Source of the DNA: Bacteroidales bacterium UBA6229
GTDB taxonomy: Bacteria > Bacteroidota > Bacteroidia > Bacteroidales > F082
Assembly: GCA_002440975.1 (NCBI GenBank)
Contig: DJWN01000110.1
Location: forward strand, 1-55,082
Direction of reading: 5' to 3'
DNA length: 55,082 bases
Position 1 is the first letter of the stretch. Every line of letters begins with the position of its first letter. The notes beneath the pieces are model-generated. The model made no database searches and was not told where the DNA came from. It was given only the letters and a program-made list of their open reading frames with translations. The translations under genes and the position numbers were made by a program. Of the stretch, positions 45,448-54,195 are shown one piece after another.

Positions 45448-46641
45448 ATGAATTTACATGAGTTTCAGGGGAAGCAAATATTAAGCGGATACGGTGTATC
45501 TGTTCCATTGGGTATTGTTGCGGATTCGCCGGCAAAGGCAGTAGAAGCTGCCAAGGAAATCCAGAAAAAAACAGCATCGGATCGCTGGGCTGTGAAGGCA
45601 CAGATTCATGCCGGCGGCCGTGGAAAAGGTGGTGGTGTAAAGATTGCCAAGTCCCTTGAAGATGTTGAGAAATTTGCTGATCAGATCATCGGCATGATGC
45701 TCGTAACACCTCAAACAAGTGCCGAAGGCAAATTGGTACGTCGTGTGTTGATCGAACAAAATATTTATTACCCCGGCCCTTCGGAAGTGCAGGAATTTTA
45801 TGTGAGTATGTTGCTCAATCGTGCTACAGGCCGCCATATGATCATGTATTCGCCACGAGGAGGGATGGACATTGAAAAGGTTGCCGAAGAAACACCGGAT
45901 CAGATTTTTACGGAAGAAATAAATCCTACAACGGGTTTGCTGGGCTATCAGGCACGTCAGATTGCTTTTAACCTTGGATTAAGCGGAACAGCCTACAAGG
46001 AGATGCAAAAATTTATCAAAGCATTGTTTGATGCTTATATGGGAAGTGATGCCAGCCTTTTTGAGATTAATCCGGTGATCAAAGCTGCTGACGACAGGAT
46101 TTTTGCTGCTGATGCAAAAGTGGTGATTGATAATAACGCACTCTTCCGTCATACGGATATTGCTGAGATGCGCGACCTGAACGAGGAAGATCCCATCGAA
46201 GTGGAAGCCAGCCGTTTCGACCTCAATTATGTGAAACTCGATGGAAATGTTGGTTGTATGGTAAACGGTGCCGGACTGGCTATGTCAACCATGGATTTAA
46301 TCAAAATGTATGGGGGCGAACCAGCCAACTTCCTTGATGTGGGCGGAACAGCAAATGCCAAGCGAGTGGAAGAAGCTTTCCGTATTATTTTAAAAGACCC
46401 CAATGTAAAAGCCATATTAGTGAATATTTTCGGTGGCATCGTGCGTTGCGATCGCGTGGCACAGGGAATTGTTGATGCCTACCAGAATATTGGAGAGATA
46501 AAAGTGCCTATCATCGTACGCCTTCAGGGTACCAATGCCGAAGAAGGAAAAGAATTGATTGATAAATCAGGCTTAAAGGTTTTTTCGGCCATAAAATTGG
46601 AAGAAGCCGCTGAATTGGTGAACGAAGTATTGAAAAATTAA
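45448..46641 (+). CDS. sucC: succinyl-CoA synthetase beta subunit (ADP-forming)
   Basis: A 397-residue ATP-grasp subunit. MNLHEFQGKQILSGYGV is the family N-terminus. AQIHAGGRGKGGGVKIA contains the nucleotide-binding glycines, and INPVIKAADDRIFAADAKVV has the Mg2+-ligand Asn and Asp residues. The C-terminal half holds NVGCMVNGAGLAMSTMD, ANFLDVGGTA and VNIFGGIVRCDRVAQGI. It forms succinyl-CoA or ATP from succinate in the TCA cycle. The alpha subunit gene sucD is not adjacent. The ATG at 45448 is chosen over 45364 because the extra 28 residues are not family-like and include the promoter. Confidence 0.95.
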   Translation: MNLHEFQGKQILSGYGVSVPLGIVADSPAKAVEAAKEIQKKTASDRWAVKAQIHAGGRGKGGGVKIAKSLEDVEKFADQIIGMMLVTPQTSAEGKLVRRVLIEQNIYYPGPSEVQEFYVSMLLNRATGRHMIMYSPRGGMDIEKVAEETPDQIFTEEINPTTGLLGYQARQIAFNLGLSGTAYKEMQKFIKALFDAYMGSDASLFEINPVIKAADDRIFAADAKVVIDNNALFRHTDIAEMRDLNEEDPIEVEASRFDLNYVKLDGNVGCMVNGAGLAMSTMDLIKMYGGEPANFLDVGGTANAKRVEEAFRIILKDPNVKAILVNIFGGIVRCDRVAQGIVDAYQNIGEIKVPIIVRLQGTNAEEGKELIDKSGLKVFSAIKLEEAAELVNEVLKN

Positions 46642-47352
46642 TCAGAGGTAACCTTTGAGTTTGTACCATCCGATGGCTGTCCATTCGCGTAAAACAGCAA
46701 TTTCGTACTGCATAAAACTCCAGATATTATAGCGAAGTCCTGGATTTGCGTCCGGGCTTTTTATTTTATTTTGTTTGTCAGTTTCTGAAAGAAAAAGATC
46801 AACATCTGTATAGCCTTCGATTGTCCCTTGAGCATATACATTTTTAAATCCTTGTTTCTCAAATGTTTTAATACTTCTGTAAGTGTGGACAGGAGAGGTG
46901 ACAAGTAACAATATGTGGTCAGTGGTAAACATTTTCCGGATATTAACAGCCTGAGTATAGGTGTTGTGTCCTCTTACTTCGGAAAGAATACGGCTACTGT
47001 CGATGCCTCTTTGTTTCAACTCTTCGATCAATAAATAATGATCGCTGTTTCTAAAATCAGCGGTATCTGCCGGAAAGGCTACAATTATTTTTGCGACAGG
47101 AAATTTGTGGGCAGCTTCTGCGGTATAATAACACCTTAACAAACTTTCGGATCCCGGAAATCCTCCCGCACCCATCAATATTATCAAATCAGGATTGGGC
47201 TCATCAGTGATTTCATCAAAGTAATTTGTCCAGTGATAGGCATGATAAGGCCAGCTCGTAAAGCTAAGTGCGATCATCAGAACAGCGACAAATCCTGTTA
47301 TACTAAAAGCAAAAAATAAAATGCTTCGAAAAATGTGCAGTGTTTTTTTCAT
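46642..47352 (-). CDS. YdcF/SanA/ElyC-family (DUF218) membrane protein
   Basis: A 236-residue DUF218 protein. An N-terminal membrane helix (SILFFAFSITGFVAVLMIALSF) anchors a periplasmic domain with PDLIILMGAGGFPGSESLLR and the motif SEVRGHNTYTQAVNIRK. ILLLVTSPVHTYRS matches the family's conserved Thr/Ser-x-His. Members such as SanA and ElyC affect envelope permeability and lipid-carrier metabolism. The stop codon abuts the sucC stop codon (convergent genes). Specific role unknown. Confidence 0.82.
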   Translation of the reverse strand: MKKTLHIFRSILFFAFSITGFVAVLMIALSFTSWPYHAYHWTNYFDEITDEPNPDLIILMGAGGFPGSESLLRCYYTAEAAHKFPVAKIIVAFPADTADFRNSDHYLLIEELKQRGIDSSRILSEVRGHNTYTQAVNIRKMFTTDHILLLVTSPVHTYRSIKTFEKQGFKNVYAQGTIEGYTDVDLFLSETDKQNKIKSPDANPGLRYNIWSFMQYEIAVLREWTAIGWYKLKGYL

Positions 47353-47892
47353 TGGTGTAAGCTCAGGGCAAACCTAAAAAATTTTTAATTACCAAAGTTT
47401 CGTACTTCAATTTAGGTTCTGATAATGTGACAATAATGAAAATTTAATTTTCCATATAATACAGATAAACAAGGTTAAAAATTTTTCCATTTCACTATAA
47501 ATTTGGAATTATAACCCCTATTCAAAGAATGAATTATAGCAGAGCTCAAAGTGTGGCCTATAGCCCCCAATCCCCCAAAAAATTGGGGCTTTCGACACAA
47601 ACCAGCAAGTAAGAAAGGTGAAATGACAATCACTAAGTTAAGCCATTTCTGAAATTTCAACCGGGCTGGAGCCTCCATATTTGGGGGATGGGGGCAATTT
47701 GCAAAGAATAATCTTTTTTAAATATTATGTGTATTACAAGTATGTTTCTGAATACAAATCAGCGTGGATTAAGCATGTGCGAAACTTCAGTTAATTATCA
47801 ACAGGCCTACGATTAAAATGCCGGACTTATTTTGATTACAAAAGTATGTATGTCAGAGAGATTTCTAATTTTGTCCAAAATAAAACTAATCT
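47353..47892. other. 540-bp intergenic region with MITE-like repeat
   Basis: It holds the inverted-repeat element at 47563-47695 and the likely 5' region of the following pseudogene. No gene is supported; the minus-strand ORF at 47475-47678 covers the repeat and has no family features. Confidence 0.55.
47563..47695. repeat. MITE/REP-like element with C-rich terminal inverted repeats
   Basis: The left end GCCCCCAATCCCCCAAA (47563-47579) is complementary to the right end TTTGGGGGATGGGGGC (47680-47695) except for one missing base. The left end can also form its own hairpin with AATTGGGGCT at 47581-47590. The span is about 133 bp with no coding content, a size typical of a non-autonomous element. 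Confidence 0.6.
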
Positions 47893-49501
47893 ATGAAAAT
47901 AAGCATACTTGCCCTGTGGCTTTTGGTAATGATCAATAGGTCAGGCACAAGAACTAGAGATAAAGATTTCGCCGTGTAAGTTTAATGGTGTCTTGGCCAT
48001 CAGTGACGACCAGCAGCAAACAAAGGCTTTTGCCAGTGTTTATGCTTAAAGCAATGGCGTATGGGAAATGAAATGGATGACTAATGACTTGTCCGAAGCA
48101 AGAACCATCAAACTTGAAGTTCCTAAAAATTCAGATTTTTATGAAATGGCCACGTCCGGTAATCAGAGTTTGTTGTGCTTTGTAGAGAACGGTCTGAAAC
48201 CTGCCGTACATTACTTAATGCTCGACAGTAAAGGAAATCCCAAAGCTGCGGTTACCCGCCCAAAAGTTCCGTTACTATCCAGAGGCAAGGCGTTTTGGCT
48301 GCAGCTGCGTGTGCTCGATCAGGGGCACTTTCTGGATAGTGGAACCTTCAAAAAATAAAAGTGCCGGATATAGCCTGGAGCGTGTCGACATGGAATTGCA
48401 ACGTGTTTGGCGGCAAGAGTTTTATGCCGAGAAAGGCAATGCCCAGGTTTATGAAATTTGGATTGCTGAACTTGGATTGCTGAACAAGGTATTCTAACGC
48501 ATCAACTGGCAGAGAAATTTGGTAGTGTGGTGAACAGCAAAATGGTTTATAGTGACAATTTAACTGGCAATACGATATTTAGCACTTCCCTGTCGAATGG
48601 GAAAAACACCTTTTAACCCACGGCTTTTCATCCCGAAAAAGATAAGTCTGTTGTTATGGCCGGGACCTATTACAAAGGGTCTAAAATAGAAAGTAAAAAT
48701 TCGAAGGGGTTGTTTTTGGCTGAAAAAGATTCGGATGGCGTTTTTGCTGCAAAGCAACTCATGGAATGGAATATCCTGAAACCAGTCTTAAAAACCCGGG
48801 TATCCGACTGGTTTTTTAAAGTAATGCCTGAAGTTTGGATGCATCGTTTGGATAAAACGGATGATGGATCCAATGTTGTGCTGGGAGAATTGTTTAAATA
48901 TGCCGGTGAAATTACACAGACGAATACCAAAACATCTGAGGCCGAAGCTCCATTTCATAAAATCAGACTGATGGATTTTATGCGTTTCAGCTTCAACAAT
49001 TCAGGCGGGATGACTGCTGCAGAAAGGATTGAGAAACCGCATCAATTTTTGCATATCACAGCAGATATGACTGCTGAAACCGGATCGATAAAAAACATGA
49101 TCACTTCAGGAAACATCAACCGTAACAAGGCTTTAAAAGAAAGCAATGGATTTACTTTTCGGGAGGCAATTCCTTTGGCTGACGGTCAATATACAATTGT
49201 ATTTGCCTCCTACGAAAACTTTGTACACTATACCTATTTGCTCAATACCAAGTATGGTAATTACCACAAATATGCCATGCTCAAAGCCAAAGCTGAAATT
49301 ATCTCCCAGTTGGGAATCGCATCACGTATTGCAAATCAATACGATGATCTCTCACTCGAAGTTGAAGGATCAACCATCGATTTTGATGGCAACGATCAAT
49401 ATTTCAGAGGCGTACTTCCGGCAGGAGAAAATAAATTTCTGCTTTATGAGTATATGCCCCTAAAATCTTTGTTAAGCTTGAAATTGTTTTCGAATCAGTA
49501 G
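47893..49501 (+). pseudogene. decayed secreted protein gene, five visible lesions
   Basis: Starting at the ATG at 47893, the signal peptide (MKISILALWLLVMIN) is interrupted by a one-base insertion near 47938; the next frame gives GQAQELEIKISP. An in-frame TAA stands at 48047-48049. A frame change in an A run near 48350 leads from FLDSGTFKK into NKSAGYSLERVD. A 14-bp tandem duplication (48458-48485) shifts the frame again. An in-frame TAA follows at 48614-48616. The remainder, from VVMAGTYYKGSKIESKN to SLKLFSNQ, is intact. The protein was about 530 residues and secreted; I do not recognise the family. The open 3' part alone (48656-49501) may look like a gene. Confidence 0.88.
48458..48485 (+). 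repeat. 14-bp tandem duplication
   Basis: TTGGATTGCTGAAC occurs twice in direct succession. Removing one copy restores the reading frame (IWIAEQGILTHQLAEK), so this is a recent frame-breaking slippage event. Confidence 0.93.
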
Positions 49502-49522
49502 CAAGGCAGAAAAAAGGTCAGT

Positions 49523-50350
49523 TTACTTCGTTGTAAGTTCGGTATAACTCGTCATCGTCATAGGCACTTTTTGGCCTTGTTGCTCCATTTCCATCTCAAG
49601 GGTTTGCATGGAAGTAGAACTCAACAGCCAGGCTGTTTTGCTGTCGATGGTAGCTTTGCCACTGATTGTTCCGCTTAGTTTGGCAGGCGTGCCATTCATT
49701 TCGGTACCGGCAACAGTGCCTTCAAAACTGATTTTAGAAGTTTTACTTTTATACTCATCCAGCTTATACACAGCAGTTATGGTGAAATCGCTGGATGGAT
49801 CGGGTTGTATTACCACTTCCCAGGTGTCGCCAACAGCTACCTCTTGATCGGCAAAAATTACCAACATCCCCATCTCAAAACCCGAAACATTAGTCTCGCC
49901 CAGCACTTCGGAGCTGTTGTTTTTAATTGGGTTGCCAAGCGGGTCAATGCTTGATTTAACAGTTTGCTTAATGACGTTGTTAAGCTGATTAGCAATCTGT
50001 TGTGCCATCATATTGCCTTCAGAAGCAGCCGTATTGTCCGAATCCCATTCTACCTCCATACCCATCGCATTTTGCTTGAAGCGAATCCGATCGTAAACAA
50101 CAGAAAAATCAATCTGACCATCTGATCCCACATCAGTCACTTCAACCGATTGATTGATTGTTACATCTTGTTTGATGTTTACGCTTTGACCTGTCATGGT
50201 CATGGAAATGTTCTGGTTGGTCTTGATCTCAATCTGCGATTTCTTGCCTTTTTCGAGTTTATAGGTAAACCGAACCGAACCTGCCGGTGTAAAAGCCATT
50301 GCTATTATTCCGATAACGATCAGAATGACAGATAATTTGTTAATTTTCAT
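49523..50350 (-). CDS. secreted DUF6263-like protein
   Basis: A 275-residue protein with a signal peptide or anchor (MKINKLSVILIVIGIIAMAF to about TPAGS). The beta-rich body begins VRFTYKLEKGKKSQIEIKTN with repeated TMTGQSVNIKQDV-type strands and contains MLVIFADQEVAVGDTWEV. This pattern resembles the DUF6263 family of Bacteroidota envelope proteins, function unknown. The alternative start at 50401 overlaps the end of dnaB and adds 17 residues before the signal, so 50350 is chosen. Its stop is 21 bp from the pseudogene end (convergent). Confidence 0.72.
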   Translation of the reverse strand: MKINKLSVILIVIGIIAMAFTPAGSVRFTYKLEKGKKSQIEIKTNQNISMTMTGQSVNIKQDVTINQSVEVTDVGSDGQIDFSVVYDRIRFKQNAMGMEVEWDSDNTAASEGNMMAQQIANQLNNVIKQTVKSSIDPLGNPIKNNSSEVLGETNVSGFEMGMLVIFADQEVAVGDTWEVVIQPDPSSDFTITAVYKLDEYKSKTSKISFEGTVAGTEMNGTPAKLSGTISGKATIDSKTAWLLSSTSMQTLEMEMEQQGQKVPMTMTSYTELTTK

Positions 50351-50366
50351 ACGTATTGATTTATGG

Positions 50367-51893
50367 TTAAAAGGGGTCTTCATAATCTGGTTCAGGATCA
50401 AAATCGTCGTTCATTTTGGATCCTATCGTTTTGGTTGGCAGCATCTCAAAACCTGTGTTAGGACTCAGTTCTGCCTGTCGTTCAAAGCTTTCCGGTTCTT
50501 CAAATTTTGCAAATTGCCCAACAAATTTCAGGTTCACATCTCCCAGTTTACCATTACGATGCTTGGCAATATTGATCACAGCAAGCCCCTGCACCGAATT
50601 GCCTTCACCATCATCGTTAATGCCATAATATTCAGGACGATAAATAAATATTACCATATCAGCGTCCTGCTCGATGGCACCCGATTCGCGCAAGTCGGAC
50701 AAGATTGGTTTTTTTGATCCCGGCCTACTTTCCACATTACGACTTAGCTGCGATAAAGCCAAAACTGGTATATCCAGCTCTTTGGCCAAACTTTTTAGCG
50801 AACGTGAAATATTACTGATTTCCTGTTCGCGATTGCCACGGTTGTCTCCACCAGTGGTCATAAGTTGCAGATAATCAATAAAAACCATCTGAATATCGAA
50901 TTGTTGTTTCAAGCGGCGACATTTGGCTCTCAGCTCAAAAATAGAAAGCTGTGGTGTATCATCGATATACATCTGAGCGTTTACAAGCGGATTGATTTTG
51001 GTGTTCAGTTGCTGCCATTCGTATTCCTGCAAATCGCCTTTGCGTAATTTCTCGGCAGCCAGATAAGTTTCACTTGAGATTAAACGCGTAACCAACTGAA
51101 CGGAAGACATTTCAAGAGAAAAAAATGCGATGGGTTTGTTGAAATCGACAGCTGCATTTCGAGCCAGATTGAGGGCAAAAGCCGTTTTACCCATGCTGGG
51201 ACGAGCAGCCAGAATTATCAAATCCGACTTTTGCCAGCCTTGTGTAATACGGTCAAGATCAGTATATCCGGAGGGAACTCCACGCAAATTGGCATCACTG
51301 TTTCGGGCATTCTCAATGTCTTCGATGGCTCTTTTCACCAACTCTGGCATCGCTTCGAAACTCCTTCGCAGGTTACTCTCGCTCACTGCAAAAAGTCCGC
51401 TTTCGGCTTTGTCGAGCAAATCAAAAACATCAGTGGTATCCTCGTAGGCATCTTTGATGATGTCAGACGAAATCATAATCAGTTCTCGCTGAATATATTT
51501 TTGAATCAAAATACGGGCATGAAACTCAATATTGGCAGCAGATACCACCCGGTTTGTCAGCTGTGATATATAATAGGGCCCTCCCACAATTTCGAGCTCG
51601 CCCATGCTTTTGAGTTCATTAGTAACCGTCAGAATATCAATGGCTTCTGACTTGGAGAACAATTGATGAATGGCTTTGAAGATTTTTTGATGGGCATCTT
51701 TGTAGAAAACTTCTGGATTCAGGATGTCGATGATCGCATTTACGGCATCTTTTTCAAGCATCATGGCACCCAACACCACTTCTTCCAGATCGACGGCCTG
51801 TGGAGGAACTCTGCCATGTTGCAGAAGCACCTCCTTTAATGGATCCCCTGCTGTTATTGACTTTTTTGTTGATCGTGTGGTTTTTTGATTCAT
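50367..51893 (-). CDS. dnaB: replicative DNA helicase DnaB
   Basis: A 508-residue DnaB. The N-terminal collar domain (PPQAVDLEEVVLGAMMLEKD) is followed by a linker and the RecA-like domain: Walker A LAARPSMGKTAFAL, Walker B MVFIDYLQLM, DnaB motifs SRSLKSLAKELDIPVLALSQ and RESGAIEQDADMVIFIYRP. It unwinds DNA at the replication fork as a hexamer. The C-terminal tail is acidic (DFDPEPDYEDPF). The ATG at 51893 starts MNQKTTRSTKKS; the TTG at 51908 would add five residues and overlaps a -7 box. Confidence 0.96.
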   Translation of the reverse strand: MNQKTTRSTKKSITAGDPLKEVLLQHGRVPPQAVDLEEVVLGAMMLEKDAVNAIIDILNPEVFYKDAHQKIFKAIHQLFSKSEAIDILTVTNELKSMGELEIVGGPYYISQLTNRVVSAANIEFHARILIQKYIQRELIMISSDIIKDAYEDTTDVFDLLDKAESGLFAVSESNLRRSFEAMPELVKRAIEDIENARNSDANLRGVPSGYTDLDRITQGWQKSDLIILAARPSMGKTAFALNLARNAAVDFNKPIAFFSLEMSSVQLVTRLISSETYLAAEKLRKGDLQEYEWQQLNTKINPLVNAQMYIDDTPQLSIFELRAKCRRLKQQFDIQMVFIDYLQLMTTGGDNRGNREQEISNISRSLKSLAKELDIPVLALSQLSRNVESRPGSKKPILSDLRESGAIEQDADMVIFIYRPEYYGINDDGEGNSVQGLAVINIAKHRNGKLGDVNLKFVGQFAKFEEPESFERQAELSPNTGFEMLPTKTIGSKMNDDFDPEPDYEDPF

Positions 51894-51897
51894 TGTC

Positions 51898-51905
51898 CAA
51901 AAATA
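51898..51905 (-). promoter_or_regulatory. possible -7 box of dnaB
   Basis: On the minus strand TATTTTTG matches TAnnTTTG and ends 4 nt before the ATG, as for the Nudix gene. No clear -33 TTG stands at the usual distance. Confidence 0.35.
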
Positions 51906-52001
51906 CAAATATGATTTTGCTTTTGATGTGAATGTTTATAACTTTCGCTTTTTCTTTGCTATCAACGCTTTCAACAGTGTCAGCTGACTTATCCTACTGA
52001 A

Positions 52002-53399
52002 TTATTTCACTGCTAAAAAGTATTGATGCAGCTTGTGCAGGCTTTGGCAGTATTGTGATAATTGAAAATTGACTTTTGAATTGTTCTTTTCAGGTTCTTC
52101 CAGTAAATCTTTCAGCAACCAAGCTTCTTCTTTAAGCGGTTTTAATTCGGGAAATAACTTGTTTTGCAGTGTATTCAGTTCATATTTTTCTTCGATGGCC
52201 GGAAGCATAAAATGTGCTGAATCTAATAAATCTGTATAGTTAATCCATTGAATTTCAGTATTCAGACCGGAAAGTTTTTTAGTCACAACATCCAGTTTAT
52301 TGTTTTCATACATAATTAAACAACTTGAATTCAACCAGATTTGATTTAGAAAATCTGCCAGTTCTGGCCCGTTCGATTGCCCGGTGTTGTTCCAATAAAA
52401 AATTTGTTGTTGCTGGTTATGTGGTTGAAAAGCACAAACAGCAAGAACAATTGCTTCGTAAGGTTTTCTGCCTGATACAGTTGGAATAGCAGCATGATGA
52501 ACAAGAAATTTTAGATAAGTGGGTTCTGTTAGCTTAAATGATTTTATAGCTTCTTGAAAAATCTGCTTGTTAAGGTAATAGGTGTTATGATTTAAAGCAT
52601 CAATTTGTTCTTTAAGATAAAGAATTTCAGACTGTTCATGAAGTGCAACACCTTGATTATACCATTCAAAGCGCTGTTCTAATTTTTCAGATGAAAGATA
52701 CAACAAACTGTTTTGTGGAATATTTTTCCAGCAATGCCCGATAAAATCACAAGGATAGGGTTTGTAGCAATGTGTTCCGATAGGCACTTCGGGCGATTTG
52801 GTTAATTGAAGTGTTTTCTTGGCATTTTTTATTTGAAGTGCAGTCAGATCGATTACTTCTTCGGCTTGATTCATAATGCTTTGTGAAATAAATAATTCCT
52901 GAAGATTCAGTTCGTCTCTCAAAACATACTCCTCGTTGAGATAGAAAAGTTCGAAATCAAGCATTTGGATATGGTTTCCTTTTAACACATAATACTGTAA
53001 GTAAGCATCCTGCAGGTATGTATCAGATAGCCCACGTGAACTTTTCACTTCGATTGCCCGCCATTTATCGCCTTCGCGAACCAGAATATCCAGCATGATC
53101 AACACTTCATCGTATTGAAAGACAGCTTCGTAGATAGCAGAGATTTCAGGGTTTTGCAAGGCCAGCAAGGTTTCGTCACGTTTTGCCTGGTATTGCGAAG
53201 GAGATTTTGGGGTCATGTCGATGCCTCCAGGAAAAAGATCGCGTGCCAACACGCCTACGGCTGTTCCCCGCCGAAATTTGGCCAGCTGAACAGCACTCAT
53301 CTTGTCTCTTAAAAAAGGTCGTTTTTTATGTAAATAAAGTGATTTCTGACATTGTAAACTCTTGATATAGGTTGATTTGGAAAGCAGGTGTTTGGCCAT
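52002..53399 (-). CDS. Cas4-like PD-(D/E)XK nuclease with degenerate DUF2779 domain
   Basis: A 465-residue protein. The N-terminal half is a RecB/Cas4-type nuclease: Glu91 (YEAVFQYD), Asp104 (MLDILV), and Glu117-x-Lys119 (AIEVKSS), with a 4Fe-4S-type cysteine set Cys17 (SLQCQKSL) and Cys211, Cys217, Cys223 (HCYKPYPCDFIGHCWK). The C-terminal half resembles DUF2779 (AAIPTVSGRKPYEAIVLAV), an RNase H-like exonuclease fold. The acidic residues expected at its start (FDFE-like) are replaced (LKFLVHHAAIP), so this part is probably not catalytic. It lies 11 bp downstream of a DEDDy exonuclease gene on the same strand. Role in DNA repair or defence is unknown. Confidence 0.8.
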   Translation of the reverse strand: MAKHLLSKSTYIKSLQCQKSLYLHKKRPFLRDKMSAVQLAKFRRGTAVGVLARDLFPGGIDMTPKSPSQYQAKRDETLLALQNPEISAIYEAVFQYDEVLIMLDILVREGDKWRAIEVKSSRGLSDTYLQDAYLQYYVLKGNHIQMLDFELFYLNEEYVLRDELNLQELFISQSIMNQAEEVIDLTALQIKNAKKTLQLTKSPEVPIGTHCYKPYPCDFIGHCWKNIPQNSLLYLSSEKLEQRFEWYNQGVALHEQSEILYLKEQIDALNHNTYYLNKQIFQEAIKSFKLTEPTYLKFLVHHAAIPTVSGRKPYEAIVLAVCAFQPHNQQQQIFYWNNTGQSNGPELADFLNQIWLNSSCLIMYENNKLDVVTKKLSGLNTEIQWINYTDLLDSAHFMLPAIEEKYELNTLQNKLFPELKPLKEEAWLLKDLLEEPEKNNSKVNFQLSQYCQSLHKLHQYFLAVK

Positions 53400-53410
53400 T
53401 TACTTCAGTA

Positions 53411-54124
53411 TTAATTATCGGCAAAAATAACATGTTCATCCTTAATAAGGGGCTGATTGAGGTAGCGACGCATCAACTGTGCGATAGCCAAAACGTCTTT
53501 TTGGCAATACTCTCGAATACGCTCCAAATCCTTATCTTCCCAATAAACCTTGCCAACCATGCTTCCGTCGATGTCGTCTTTTGGGGTGGGAATATCAAAA
53601 ATGGCCGTAAGCAAATCAAGCGAGGTATAGTTTTTATAATCTCCGAATTTCCACAGCTCCATGGTATCCAGGTGACGGATTTCCCAGGGTTTCTTACCTG
53701 CCATTTGCAGGATTAAGGGCAAATCGATGCCGTTGATGATCATCCGTCGTGCGATATAGGGAAAGTCGAACTCCTTGCCGTTGTGGGCACATAACATGCT
53801 ATCCGGATAATTGTAATAGCGGTTAAGCAGTTCAGCGAATTCTTCGAGCAGGAGTTTTTCATCGTCTCCATAATAAGATTTTATCCGAAATTCGTTTCCG
53901 TTAAGAAAACCAACAGAAATCACGATGATCTTGCCAAATTCGGCATAAATACCAGCGCGATCGTAGATGCTTTCCGGTGTTTCGGTTTCTTCCTTATTAA
54001 GCTTTTCGGCCTTTTTAATCCATAGTTTTTGCATTCGCTCACTTAAATTCTGAAAGGAGGGAACTGCCGGAACGGTTTCAATATCGAGGAAAAGCACCTG
54101 TGAAAACTGAAGATTATATAACAT
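53411..54124 (-). CDS. predicted PolB-type DEDDy 3'-5' exonuclease
   Basis: A 237-residue exonuclease of the PolB-like family (PF10108 type). ExoI FLDIET gives Asp14 and Glu16, ExoII CAHNGKEFDFPYIARR gives Asp120, and ExoIII REYCQKDVLA gives Tyr206 and Asp210, a complete DEDDy set. No polymerase domain. The gene opens the operon and is followed after 11 bp by the Cas4-like nuclease. It likely trims single-stranded 3' ends; whether it works with its neighbour is inference. Confidence 0.87.
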   Translation of the reverse strand: MLYNLQFSQVLFLDIETVPAVPSFQNLSERMQKLWIKKAEKLNKEETETPESIYDRAGIYAEFGKIIVISVGFLNGNEFRIKSYYGDDEKLLLEEFAELLNRYYNYPDSMLCAHNGKEFDFPYIARRMIINGIDLPLILQMAGKKPWEIRHLDTMELWKFGDYKNYTSLDLLTAIFDIPTPKDDIDGSMVGKVYWEDKDLERIREYCQKDVLAIAQLMRRYLNQPLIKDEHVIFADN

Positions 54125-54195
54125 AACAGTTGGTTTTTGGCGATCTTAATTTATCATTTATTATTTTAGCCAAAGTTAAACAGTCTATTTAAGTG

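Noticed and set aside
47475..47678. 67-residue minus-strand ORF
   Set aside because: It runs through the inverted repeat element, which explains its open frame and odd composition.
52002..54124. Cas4-like gene as part of a CRISPR-Cas system
   Set aside because: No repeats-spacer array and no cas1, cas2 or effector gene is in the window; Cas4-like nucleases are widespread outside CRISPR.
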